From Alphaproteobacteria bacterium (lineage in GTDB: Bacteria; Pseudomonadota; Alphaproteobacteria; ATCC43930; CGMCC-115725), in the NCBI GenBank assembly GCA_030041385.1, contig JASHNY010000149.1, positions 1-33,389 on the forward strand: 33,389 nt of DNA, read 5' to 3'. Under the pieces are notes generated by a model. That model saw only the letters and a list, made by a program, of their open reading frames with translations, did not search any database and was not told where the DNA came from. Each line of letters begins with the position of its first letter. Position 1 is the stretch's first letter. Positions 1 to 7,443 of the stretch are shown piece by piece. The translations under genes were made by a program, and so were the position numbers.

Positions 1-7
1 CGGCGGC

Positions 8-1048
8 TTAGCCCGTTACTTCCCGCCGCACGATTGCGGCGCCTTCAGCCAGCGCACGCAGTTTCCCGAACGCCACGTCGCGCGGCAGGTATTTCATGCC
101 GCAATCGGGCGCCGCGACGAGGCGCTCTGGCGCGATGTGGCCGAGCCCGGCCCTGAGCCGAGCCGCTACGTCGTCCGCGGTCTCGACCGCCTCGGTGCCG
201 AGGTCCAGCACCCCCAGCAGGATCGTCTTGCTCGACAAATCCTTCAGCACGCCGAGATCGAGCCGCGGCTGCGCGGCCTCGAGCGAAATCTGCGCGGCAG
301 CGGAATCGGCGAGTTGCGGCAGGAAGGCATAGCCGGACGGCTTGTTATGGACGAGGTGGCCGTAGCCGAGGCAGATATGCACCACCGTGGGGCCGGGAAC
401 GCCGGCAAGCGCGCGGTCGATCGCCTTGACCGCATAGCGCGCCGCCTTGTCCGGTGCGGCGCGCACCCAGGGCTCGTCGAGCTGCACGACATCGACCCCG
501 GTCGACTTCAGCGCAGTCAGCTCCTCGTTGACCGCGACGGCAAAGTCCATCGCCAGCTCTTCCTCGTCCTTGTAGAACCGGTTTTCGCATTGCTGCGCCA
601 AGGTGAACGGCCCCGGCAGCGTGATCTTGGTCGCGCGTGTGGCGTGGCGCAGCAGGAATTCGGCATCGCGCACCTCGACCGGCCCCTTGCGCCGGATCGG
701 CCCGACCACGCGCGGAACCGGCGTCGCCCGGCGGTTGGCACCGATCACCGAACCGATGTTTTCGGTATCGAGCCCGTCAAGCGACAATCCGAAATAATTC
801 GAATAGCTTTCGCGGCGGATTTCGCCGTCGCTGACGATATCGATGCCCGCGCGCTCGATCTCGGCGATTGCGAGGATCGTGGCGTCGTCCTGCGCCGCCG
901 CGCGCCACGGCTCCGCAACACGCCAGATGTCGTGGGCGTGGACGCGCGGCACGCCGTGGTGCTCCAGCGCCCCGCGGTCGATCAGCCACTCGGGCTGCGG
1001 ATAGCTGCCGACGACGGTGGTCGGGATCGGGTGGGTCGGATAGGTCAT
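8..1048 (-). CDS. Single-domain MetE-like (cobalamin-independent methionine synthase family) methyltransferase
   Basis: A 346-residue protein corresponding to only the C-terminal catalytic half of MetE, which is about 750 residues long. The zinc ligands of that half are all visible: H224 and C226 in VHICLGYGH, E257 in ISLEAAQP and C316 in AAPDCGMKYL. The N-terminal GSYPQP and the QLDEP motif (about 189-193) are also typical. Family knowledge says the zinc activates a thiol for methylation. Short stand-alone forms are usually of unproven substrate: some may methylate homocysteine from methyl donors other than folate, others act in carbon-sulfur cleavage. It starts at ATG 1048 with GGGGAG about 10 nt upstream. 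It lies 102 nt downstream of the MFS gene on the same strand, so the pair may be co-transcribed, which would link it to uptake of a small metabolite. The family is clear; the exact reaction is not. Confidence 0.85.
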   Translation of the reverse strand: MTYPTHPIPTTVVGSYPQPEWLIDRGALEHHGVPRVHAHDIWRVAEPWRAAAQDDATILAIAEIERAGIDIVSDGEIRRESYSNYFGLSLDGLDTENIGSVIGANRRATPVPRVVGPIRRKGPVEVRDAEFLLRHATRATKITLPGPFTLAQQCENRFYKDEEELAMDFAVAVNEELTALKSTGVDVVQLDEPWVRAAPDKAARYAVKAIDRALAGVPGPTVVHICLGYGHLVHNKPSGYAFLPQLADSAAAQISLEAAQPRLDLGVLKDLSSKTILLGVLDLGTEAVETADDVAARLRAGLGHIAPERLVAAPDCGMKYLPRDVAFGKLRALAEGAAIVRREVTG

Positions 1049-1150
1049 CGCGTTCGGCGCTCCCCGCCATTGTCACACCACGGGCATGACGGCAGCATAG
1101 CGCCTGCAGCCGCGGACCGCTCCCAAACTTCGATCCGGATCGGCGAAGGG

Positions 1151-2482
1151 TCAGACCCTCTCGTACTCGGCTGAGATGTCCTTGTTGGTGTAGTCGGTCA
1201 GCAATGCCGTCGCGATGATGCCGATGATTGCGCAGGCAAGGATGTAGACACAGATCGGGAAGCTCGAATGGTAAGCCGCGACCAACGCGGTCGCGATGAA
1301 CGGCGACGGCCCGCCGGCGATGATCGAGGCAAGCTGGTAGCCGAGCGAGGTGCCGCTATAGCGCAGCCGCGGCGAGAACGATTCGGCGATCAATGCCGCC
1401 TCGGGCCCGTACATCGTCATGACCGGCAATGCCGACAAGGCGATGGCGACGAAAATCCATATCGGCATACGCGTGTCGAGCAGCGCGTAATAGATGAACC
1501 CGAACACCCCGACAAAGACGCAGCCGATGATGAACATGTTCTTGCGGCCGATGCGGTCGGACAGGTGCCCGGCGATCGTGACCCAGGCGAAGCCGAGAAC
1601 CGCCGAGACCAGCACCGCCGTCAGCAGGAACTCGCGCGGCATGTGCAGGATCGTCGTGCCATAGGTGAACACGAAGGCGCCAAAGATATAGCCGGGCGCC
1701 TGCTCCGGCAGCCGCAGGATCGCCGTCAATGCGACCTGTTTGGGCTGTCGCTTCAGCACTTCGAGCACCGGCACGCGCTCGATCCGCTCTTCCTCGATCA
1801 CCCGCTGGAATACCGGCGTTTCGAGGATGCCGAGCCGGATCCACAAGCCGATCCCGACCATGATGAGGCTGAGGAAGAACGGGATGCGCCAGCCCCAGGT
1901 GGTGAACTGGCTGCCGGAGATCGCGCTGAACACCAGGACCGCCAGGTTGGCCAGGAAGAACCCGGCGGGAGCGCCGAATTGCGGCCACGAGGCGATAAAG
2001 CCGCGGTGCTTGTTGGTCTGCGCCCATTCCATCGCCAGCAAGACCGAGCCGCCCCACTCGCCGCCGACGCCGATCCCCTGGACCAGGCGGATCACGGTCA
2101 GCAGTACCGCGCCCCAGATGCCGATGCTGGCATAGGTCGGCACCAGCCCGACGGCAAAGGTCGCCAGCCCGGTCACCAGCAGGGTCGCGATCAGCGTCGC
2201 CTTGCGGCCGATGCGGTCGCCCCAATGGCCGAAGATCGCCGCCCCGATCGGGCGCCCGACAAATCCGATAAAGAACACACCGAAGGCTTCGAGCACGCCG
2301 ATCAACGGCACCGATTTCGGGAAGTAGAGCGGCCCGAAAACCAGCGCAGTGACCTGGCCGTAAAGCAGGAAATCGTACCATTCGATCGTGGTGCCGACCG
2401 TGCTGGCCAGCATCGCCCGGCGCAATTGCGCGCGATGCTCCGCCTCCGGCAATGAACTTAACGGGATGTCGGCAGTCGTCAT
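1151..2482 (-). CDS. MFS transporter, metabolite:H+ symporter (MHS) type
   Basis: A 443-residue, 12-helix transporter of the inner membrane. The MFS loop motif occurs twice, as GDRIGRK after helix 2 and SDRIGRK after helix 6. The N-terminus (AMLASTVGTTIEWYDFLLYG) and the RLVQGIGVGGEWGGSVL segment are the signature of the MHS family, which includes ShiA, KgtP and ProP relatives. Those carriers import organic acids, shikimate or compatible solutes with protons; the substrate cannot be read here. The start ATG 2482 has a strong GGGGAGGA seven nt upstream. It precedes the MetE-like gene on the same strand and may supply its substrate, which is inference. A possible -10 TATACT lies about 80 nt upstream. 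Confidence 0.92.
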   Translation of the reverse strand: MTTADIPLSSLPEAEHRAQLRRAMLASTVGTTIEWYDFLLYGQVTALVFGPLYFPKSVPLIGVLEAFGVFFIGFVGRPIGAAIFGHWGDRIGRKATLIATLLVTGLATFAVGLVPTYASIGIWGAVLLTVIRLVQGIGVGGEWGGSVLLAMEWAQTNKHRGFIASWPQFGAPAGFFLANLAVLVFSAISGSQFTTWGWRIPFFLSLIMVGIGLWIRLGILETPVFQRVIEEERIERVPVLEVLKRQPKQVALTAILRLPEQAPGYIFGAFVFTYGTTILHMPREFLLTAVLVSAVLGFAWVTIAGHLSDRIGRKNMFIIGCVFVGVFGFIYYALLDTRMPIWIFVAIALSALPVMTMYGPEAALIAESFSPRLRYSGTSLGYQLASIIAGGPSPFIATALVAAYHSSFPICVYILACAIIGIIATALLTDYTNKDISAEYERV

Positions 2483-2560
2483 GGCTGGATCCTCCCCGAG
2501 ATGCGGTGATCCGCCGATTCCGGCCGTTTTTCTTCAAGGTTTTGCTGTTTATTTACCGTG

Positions 2561-2589
2561 AGTATAGGGCGGGCGAGACGGGCCATCCA
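2561..2589 (-). promoter_or_regulatory. Weak candidate promoter for the MHS transporter
   Basis: On the minus strand TATACT (2566-2561) is a good -10 hexamer, with TGGATG 17 nt upstream as a poor -35 (three of six matches). A similar CCTATACTC context lies upstream of the cupin-like gene near 32640. It stands in the 172-nt spacer between the LLM gene ending at 2655 and the MFS start. No operator or terminator stands out in that spacer. Confidence 0.25.
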
Positions 2590-2654
2590 TCTTTAAATTT
2601 CGTTTAACGGTGCGCCCTCACCACCGCGCAACGCGCCGACCGGCGCGCGGCAGA

Positions 2655-3689
2655 TTACTGCGGCAGGCCGCGGTATTGATGCGGGATGCGCTTGATGTCC
2701 TGGACCAGGTCGGGCGGCACCGCGCCGGTGCCCTCGCGGCCGAGGGTCAGGGCGTCGACGAGCCCGCCGAAGCGCGCCGCGATCGCCGCGGCGATCTGGT
2801 CGTGCCGGCCGACCGCGGCGAACAGGTGGGCGACGTCGTCGGGCACCTCGCCGGCAAGTTCGCTCCATTTGCCCTGGCGCACCAGCGCGTTCAGTTTGAG
2901 GCCGAGGTCATCGAGACCATGGGCGGCGAACACCGGGTAATAGGCCGGGGTCGAGCCGTAGAAGGCGACGCGCTGGCGCACCCATTCAAAGCGCTCGGCG
3001 ACCTCCGCGTCGGTCGCGCCGGTGGCGAGAAACCCGCCGCCCGAGATTTCGTACTGGGCGCGGGTGCGGCCGGCCTTGGCCAGCCCCGCCTCGATCCGCG
3101 GCATGATCGTGTCGGTCAGGTATTTGCGGGTGCAGAACCCGTGCAGCTTGACCCCGTCGCATTCCTCGGCGGCGACCTTGAGCATCGCCGGGCCGACCGC
3201 GGCGATCATCACCGCCGGCGGCGGCGCGGCGATCGGCTCGGGATGGAAGTTCGGCGTCATCAGCGTGAAGCGGTAGTGCTGCCCCTCGTAGCTCGGCTTT
3301 TCGCCGGTCTTCCAGTGGCGCCAGATCGCGCGCAAAACCTGCACATATTCGCGCATGCGCGGCGCCGGCGGCGACCACGGCGCCGAAAATCGGCGCTCGT
3401 TATGGGCGCGCACCTGGGACCCCAACCCGACGACAAAGCGCCCGCCGGTCGACCCGGCGAGGTCCCAGCCCACCTCGGCGACCGCCATCGGGGTGCGGGC
3501 AAAAGCGATCGCGACGCCGGTGTGCAGTTCAAGCCGCTCGGTCGCCGCCCCGGCGACGGCAAGCGCGAGGAACGGCTCGTGCTTGTTCTCCATCGTCACG
3601 ATGCCGTCATAGCCGCCGGCTTCGGCAGCGCGGGCGGCCTCGGGAACGAGGCGGAGATTTTCCTGCGGCACGGTCGTCAGAATGCGCAT
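2655..3689 (-). CDS. LLM-class flavin-dependent oxidoreductase, TIGR03617-like
   Basis: A 344-residue luciferase-like monooxygenase fold protein. The run GYDGIVTMENKHEPFLAL, the AIAFARTPMAVAE segment, LGSQVRAHNERRFSAPW and VAFYGSTPAYYPV match the TIGR03617 subfamily well, one of the groups annotated as F420-dependent. Whether this organism makes F420 cannot be seen here, so FMN is an alternative cofactor. The start chosen is ATG 3689, giving MRILTTVPQ, with GGAG about 11 nt upstream. The open frame runs further, to 4295, but only across the divergent gene and a repeat, so that extension is rejected. It is transcribed away from the second LLM gene (3846-4805), with a 156-nt repeat-containing spacer between them. 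The substrate is unknown. Confidence 0.9.
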   Translation of the reverse strand: MRILTTVPQENLRLVPEAARAAEAGGYDGIVTMENKHEPFLALAVAGAATERLELHTGVAIAFARTPMAVAEVGWDLAGSTGGRFVVGLGSQVRAHNERRFSAPWSPPAPRMREYVQVLRAIWRHWKTGEKPSYEGQHYRFTLMTPNFHPEPIAAPPPAVMIAAVGPAMLKVAAEECDGVKLHGFCTRKYLTDTIMPRIEAGLAKAGRTRAQYEISGGGFLATGATDAEVAERFEWVRQRVAFYGSTPAYYPVFAAHGLDDLGLKLNALVRQGKWSELAGEVPDDVAHLFAAVGRHDQIAAAIAARFGGLVDALTLGREGTGAVPPDLVQDIKRIPHQYRGLPQ

Positions 3690-3711
3690 TCCCCGTCTCC
3701 GGTCAGTGCGG

Positions 3712-3729
3712 CCCCGGCGAAAGCCGGGG
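3712..3729. repeat. GAAA-loop hairpin (part of a dispersed intergenic repeat)
   Basis: CCCCGGC, then the tetraloop GAAA, then GCCGGGG: a perfect 7-bp stem in the spacer between the two divergent LLM genes. Hairpins built on a ggcgaaagcc core are a common dispersed intergenic element in alpha- and betaproteobacteria. This one is adjacent to the second repeat type at 3763-3797. There is no T-tract, so intrinsic termination is doubtful. Confidence 0.6.
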
Positions 3730-3762
3730 GAAGCCATCTCGTGCCGAAGAGTCTCGGCCCAT

Positions 3763-3797
3763 CGAGATTGCTTCGTCGCTCCGCGCCTCGCAATGAC
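3763..3797. repeat. Dispersed repeat, single-arm copy (cgagattgcttc...ctcgcaatgac)
   Basis: The end sequences CGAGATTGCTTC and CTCGCAATGAC also occur in the inverted double copy at 25438-25534. The middle differs in sequence and length. The element lies 49 nt upstream of the LLM gene starting at 3846, so it probably forms part of its leader or promoter region. Such repeats are widespread in alphaproteobacterial intergenic DNA and often cause spurious reading frames encoding peptides like ASAAKQS. Confidence 0.75.
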
Positions 3798-3845
3798 AAG
3801 TGCGCGGGATCGGGCCATATTCCTCGCATCTGCAAGGAGGCAGAA

Positions 3846-4805
3846 ATGGTTCGCAAGGTCGCTGTCGGGGTCGGGCTGATGGAGTTTCCGTTTTCCGGGG
3901 CGGATGCCTATTGGCGCTGGGTCGATCTGTGCGAGGCGGGCGGGGTCGATTCGATCTGGCAGACCGACCGGCTGGTCAGCCCCTCCCCGTTTCTCGAATG
4001 CATGAGCGTGATGGCGGCGCTGGCCGGCCGCACGCGGCGCATCAAGTTCGGCGTCAACGTATTGTCGTTGGCGATGCGCGACGCGGTGTTGGTGGCGCGG
4101 CAATGCGCGACGATCGACTATTTGTCGAACGGGCGATTGCTGCCGGCCTTCGGCATCGGCAGCCCGCTCGGGCCCGAGTGGAAAACGCTCAATCTCGACA
4201 CCAAAACCCGCGGTCGCAAGACCGACGAGGGGCTCGACGTGATCCGCCGGCTGTGGAGCGAGGATTCGGTCGATTTCGAGGGCGTCCACTATCATTTGTC
4301 TGGCGCGCAGTGCCTGCCGAAGCCGGTGCAGCCCGATCTGCCGATGTGGATCGGCGGGTCGTCAGAGGCGGCAATCCGGCGCACCGCGCGGTTCGGCACC
4401 GGCTGGCAGGCCGGGCCGGAAACGCCGGCGCAGGCCAGGGAAGTCGTCGCCGCGATCCGCAACGCCGCCGCCGCGGAGGGCCGCACGATCGACGACGACC
4501 ATTACGGCGCCGGCATCCCGTTCCGCTTTGGCCGCGGCGACGAGCCGGGATTGCAGCCGTTGTTCGACGCCTATCGCAAACGCACCGGGCGCGACCCGCT
4601 CGATTACTTCGCGATCGGCGGCGCGGTTGAGATCGCCGACAAGATCGGCGCCTATGTCGCGGCGGGGGTGTCGAAATTCATACTGCGCCCGGCCGCCAAG
4701 GGCGACGACGAGATCATGGCGCAGACCCGCCGCCTGATCGACGAGGTCTTGCCGCTGGTCGCCGCGCGCTGGCCGAGGCCGAAGAAGCGGATGGCGGCGG
4801 AGTGA
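3846..4805 (+). CDS. LLM-class flavin-dependent oxidoreductase
   Basis: A 319-residue luciferase-like (TIM-barrel) flavin oxidoreductase. Visible family features are the N-terminal VGVGLMEFPFSG, WQTDRLVSPSPF, a GRTRRIKFGVNVL strand, LLPAFGIGSPLGPEW and the LPMWIGGSSEAAIRRTARFGTGW segment that closes the barrel. Family members use reduced FMN or F420 to oxidise or reduce small organics. The start at ATG 3846 is fixed by a perfect AAGGAGG (3834-3840) five nt upstream; a longer frame beginning at 2610 runs through the opposite-strand gene and is rejected. It is not a close paralog of the divergent LLM protein. The next same-strand gene is a DadA-like oxidoreductase 78 nt downstream. The substrate is unknown. 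Confidence 0.9.
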   Translation: MVRKVAVGVGLMEFPFSGADAYWRWVDLCEAGGVDSIWQTDRLVSPSPFLECMSVMAALAGRTRRIKFGVNVLSLAMRDAVLVARQCATIDYLSNGRLLPAFGIGSPLGPEWKTLNLDTKTRGRKTDEGLDVIRRLWSEDSVDFEGVHYHLSGAQCLPKPVQPDLPMWIGGSSEAAIRRTARFGTGWQAGPETPAQAREVVAAIRNAAAAEGRTIDDDHYGAGIPFRFGRGDEPGLQPLFDAYRKRTGRDPLDYFAIGGAVEIADKIGAYVAAGVSKFILRPAAKGDDEIMAQTRRLIDEVLPLVAARWPRPKKRMAAE

Positions 4806-4883
4806 CGATGTCCGCAGCAATCGAGGAAGATCCGGGCCGGCGCCGCTTGGATTTGGTTTGTCGCGGCGGGGCAGGCTGATCGG

Positions 4884-6119
4884 ATGCAAGCGGATGTCGT
4901 GGTGTTGGGCGCCGGGATGGTCGGCGTCTCGGTGGCCGTGCATTTGCAGAAGCGGGGCAAGGCGGTGGCACTGATCGACCGCCGCCAGCCGGGCGAGGAG
5001 ACCTCGTACGGCAATGGCGGGCTGGTGCAGCGCGAGGCGGTTTTTCCGCACCCGTTCCCGCGCGAGTTCGCGGAAATCTGGCGCATCGCGAAGAACCGCT
5101 CGGTCGACGCCTATTACCACCTCTCCGGCCTGCCGGGTCTCGCGGGGCCGCTGTTCGGCTATTGGCGCAACTCGGCACCGCGGCGCCATGCCCGGATCGC
5201 CGCGCGCTGGAGCACGCTGATCGCCACCTGCACGGCCGAGCACAAGGCCCTCGCCGAGGAAGCCGGCGCGACCGAATTGCTGCGCCCGGTCGGCTATCTC
5301 CGCGCCTTCACCGACGCCGCGACGATGGACGCCGAGCTGGAGAAGGCCGAGCGGGCACGAACGCTGGGGGTCAATTCCGTCCCGCTGACCGGCGCTGAGC
5401 TGGGCGAGATGGAGCCGCATTTGAGCGGCGGCTTCATCGGCGCGCTGCACTGGACCGATCCCTACGCGGTCGACGACCCGCACGCGCTGACGATGAGTTA
5501 TTTCGGCTTGTTCCAGCGTCTCGGCGGGCAGTTCGCGCTGGGCGACGCCGCGACCCTGCAGCGCAACCGCGGCGGCTGGCGCGTCTCCACCGCGGATGGC
5601 GGGACGGTGGAGGCGGCAGAGGCGGTCGTCGCGCTCGGCATCTGGTCCACCGAGGTCACCGGGCGCTTCGGCTACAAGCCACCGCTCTTCGGCAAGCGCG
5701 GCTACCATCTGCATTTCAAGCCCAGGGGCAATGCCAGCCTCAGCCGACCGGTAGCCTCGAACGGATTTCTGCTGGCGCCGATGCGGCGCGGCATCCGCCT
5801 GACGACCGGCGCCGAATTCGCCCGCCGCACGGCCGCACCGACCCCGGTCCAGCTCGCCCGCGCCGAGCCGATCGCGCGCCGCATTTTCCCATTGGGCGAG
5901 CCGGTCGAGCCGGCGCCATGGATGGGCACGCGGCCGTGCACGCCCGACATGCTGCCGATCATCGGTCGCACACCGGGCCAGCCGCTCCTGTGGTGCGCGT
6001 TCGGTCATGCGCATCAAGGCTTCACGCTCGGCCCGACTACAGGGCGGCTGGTCGCCGAGATGATGACCGGCGACGCGCCGTTCGTGGACCCGACGCCGTT
6101 CCAGGCCGAGCGGTTCTAG
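4884..6119 (+). CDS. FAD-dependent oxidoreductase, D-amino-acid dehydrogenase (DadA)-like
   Basis: A 411-residue DAO-fold flavoprotein. The N-terminal dinucleotide motif GAGMVG (9-14) begins the FAD-binding beta-alpha-beta unit, and TSYGNGGLV follows. The C-terminal WMGTRPCTPDMLPIIGR and HAHQGFTLGPTTGRLV match the second FAD-contact region of DadA relatives. Family members deaminate D-amino acids or oxidise secondary amines such as glycine derivatives, passing electrons to quinone or oxygen. The start is ATG 4884; its ribosome site is poor (GGGGCAGG), and it may rely on reinitiation after the upstream LLM gene. It converges with the DUF72 gene, with three nt between the stops. The specific substrate cannot be assigned. 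Confidence 0.88.
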   Translation: MQADVVVLGAGMVGVSVAVHLQKRGKAVALIDRRQPGEETSYGNGGLVQREAVFPHPFPREFAEIWRIAKNRSVDAYYHLSGLPGLAGPLFGYWRNSAPRRHARIAARWSTLIATCTAEHKALAEEAGATELLRPVGYLRAFTDAATMDAELEKAERARTLGVNSVPLTGAELGEMEPHLSGGFIGALHWTDPYAVDDPHALTMSYFGLFQRLGGQFALGDAATLQRNRGGWRVSTADGGTVEAAEAVVALGIWSTEVTGRFGYKPPLFGKRGYHLHFKPRGNASLSRPVASNGFLLAPMRRGIRLTTGAEFARRTAAPTPVQLARAEPIARRIFPLGEPVEPAPWMGTRPCTPDMLPIIGRTPGQPLLWCAFGHAHQGFTLGPTTGRLVAEMMTGDAPFVDPTPFQAERF

Positions 6120-6122
6120 GCG

Positions 6123-6878
6123 CTACGCCGCCAGCCGCTCGATCAGCGCCCTCGCGGCGTGCGGTGCGCGCACCTTGGCGCCGTTGATGAAATAGACGAA
6201 GCAGTCGCGCCCGGCCTTGGCGTGCTCCCGGAAGCGCTCGGCGAAAGCGGCAATCCTGTCCGGGGCATAGCCGGTCGGCTCGGCCTCCGAGCACTGGCGC
6301 AGCCGGACATAGACGAAATCGGTCGTCACCGTTTCGATCAGCGGCACCTTGTCGTCCTCGACCCAGGCGATCGCCGCCTCATGCCTCTCCATCAGCTTGG
6401 CAAAGGCCGGATCCCTGAAGCTGCTGCTGCGCACCTCCAAGACATGGCGCAGCCTAAGGTTGCCGAGGCTCTTGGGCAGCGCGTCGAGGAACGCCGCGAC
6501 ATTGGCCTCGTCGAATTTGATCCCGGGGGCGAACTGCCACAGGATGGGCCCGAGCTTGGGCCCGAGTTCGGCCATGCCGCTGTCGAAAAACCGCGCCATG
6601 AACGGCGCCGCAGTGGCGAGGTCGTTGCGGTGGGTGATGAAGCGCGACCCTTTGAGCGAGAACACGAAATCCTCGGGCGTCTCATCGTGCCACCGGCGAT
6701 AGCTCGCCGGGTTTTGCAGCCGGTAGAACGTGCCGTTGATTTCGATGGCGGTGACATGGCGGCTGGCATGCGCCAGTTCGTCGGCGTGCTTGAGGGCGGG
6801 CGGATAGAACGTGCCGCGCCAGGGTGGAAACACCCAGCCGCCGATACCGACGCGGATCGTGCCCAATGCCGAGGACAT
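6123..6878 (-). CDS. DUF72 (YecE-like) domain protein
   Basis: A 251-residue protein of the DUF72 family, a TIM-barrel fold of unknown biochemical function widespread in bacteria. Diagnostic segments are RVGIGGWVFPPWRGTFYP near the N-terminus, AIEINGTFYRLQ, DFVFSLKGSRFITH, ILWQFAPGIKFDE and the C-terminal CFVYFINGAKVRAPHAA. Length is usual for the family. I chose ATG 6878 because AGGTGA lies seven nt upstream; GTG 6887 would add three residues. It is transcribed away from the cupin gene through a 130-nt spacer with no evident operator. No function should be inferred from neighbours here. Confidence 0.9.
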   Translation of the reverse strand: MSSALGTIRVGIGGWVFPPWRGTFYPPALKHADELAHASRHVTAIEINGTFYRLQNPASYRRWHDETPEDFVFSLKGSRFITHRNDLATAAPFMARFFDSGMAELGPKLGPILWQFAPGIKFDEANVAAFLDALPKSLGNLRLRHVLEVRSSSFRDPAFAKLMERHEAAIAWVEDDKVPLIETVTTDFVYVRLRQCSEAEPTGYAPDRIAAFAERFREHAKAGRDCFVYFINGAKVRAPHAARALIERLAA

Positions 6879-7008
6879 CGCTGTCACCTAAGCGTTCGGC
6901 GGCGCCGGTGCAATCGCCAGGCGAAAGATTGCGCGCGCCGCCTCGGGCCGCCTATGCTTCGGCCATGTCCGGGCGGCGGCAACGCCGCGATGCAAAGAGG
7001 AGGAAATC

Positions 7009-7434
7009 ATGCCAGTGAAAGCGGGAGTCGTTCGCGCCGGGGCGCGCGCCACGAGGCGGGGCGCCGCCGAGACCTTCACCGGCGTCGTGTTTCAGGACCC
7101 GGTGATCACCGCCGAAGCGCCGTCGCGGCTCGGCGGCTCCGTTGTCACCTTCACTCCCGGCGCCCGCACCGCCTGGCACGCACACCCGGTCGGGCAGACG
7201 CTGTTCTGCCTGTCCGGGGTCGGCCGCATCTGCTTTTCCGGCGAGAAGCCGCAGGTGCTGAATCCGGGCGACATCGTCAACATCCCGCCCAATACCCAGC
7301 ATTGGCACGGCGCCTCGCCGGATCGCCTGTTCTCGCATTTGGCGTTGTCGGAAGCCGGCGAGCAGGGCCAGGGCACCGCCTGGGGCAAGCACGTCACCGA
7401 CGCCGAATACAACGAGCCGGCCACGGGGCCATAG
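7009..7434 (+). CDS. Small single-domain cupin
   Basis: A 141-residue one-domain cupin. Cupin motif 1 reads WHAHPVGQTLFCLSG, with H57 and H59 as metal ligands and Q63 where many cupins have Glu. Motif 2 reads PGDIVNIPPNTQHWHG, with H98 or H100 as the last ligand. Small cupins of this type (QdoI/mandelonitrile-lyase-like group) bind Fe, Mn or Ni and catalyse varied chemistry, or act as binding proteins. The start ATG 7009 has a very strong AGAGGAGG at 6996-7003. It is divergent from the DUF72 gene and converges with ptsP, with nine nt between the stops. Substrate unknown. Confidence 0.88.
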   Translation: MPVKAGVVRAGARATRRGAAETFTGVVFQDPVITAEAPSRLGGSVVTFTPGARTAWHAHPVGQTLFCLSGVGRICFSGEKPQVLNPGDIVNIPPNTQHWHGASPDRLFSHLALSEAGEQGQGTAWGKHVTDAEYNEPATGP

Positions 7435-7443
7435 CGGAAGGCG

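Noticed and set aside
137-1174. Long plus-strand open frame opposite the MetE-like gene
   Set aside because: Arg/Ala/Asp-rich translation with no motifs; a typical antisense shadow in high-GC DNA. The minus-strand frame has all zinc ligands.
1268-2455. 395-codon plus-strand frame opposite the MHS transporter
   Set aside because: Low-complexity Asp/Arg/Gln-rich product, no domain; the opposite strand encodes a clear 12-helix transporter.
2610-3845. N-terminal extension of the LLM protein starting at 3846
   Set aside because: It runs antisense through another real gene and a dispersed repeat, while AAGGAGG fixes the start at 3846.
4362-6017. 551-codon minus-strand frame opposite LLM and DadA-like genes
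   Set aside because: It spans two real plus-strand genes and lacks any recognisable motif.
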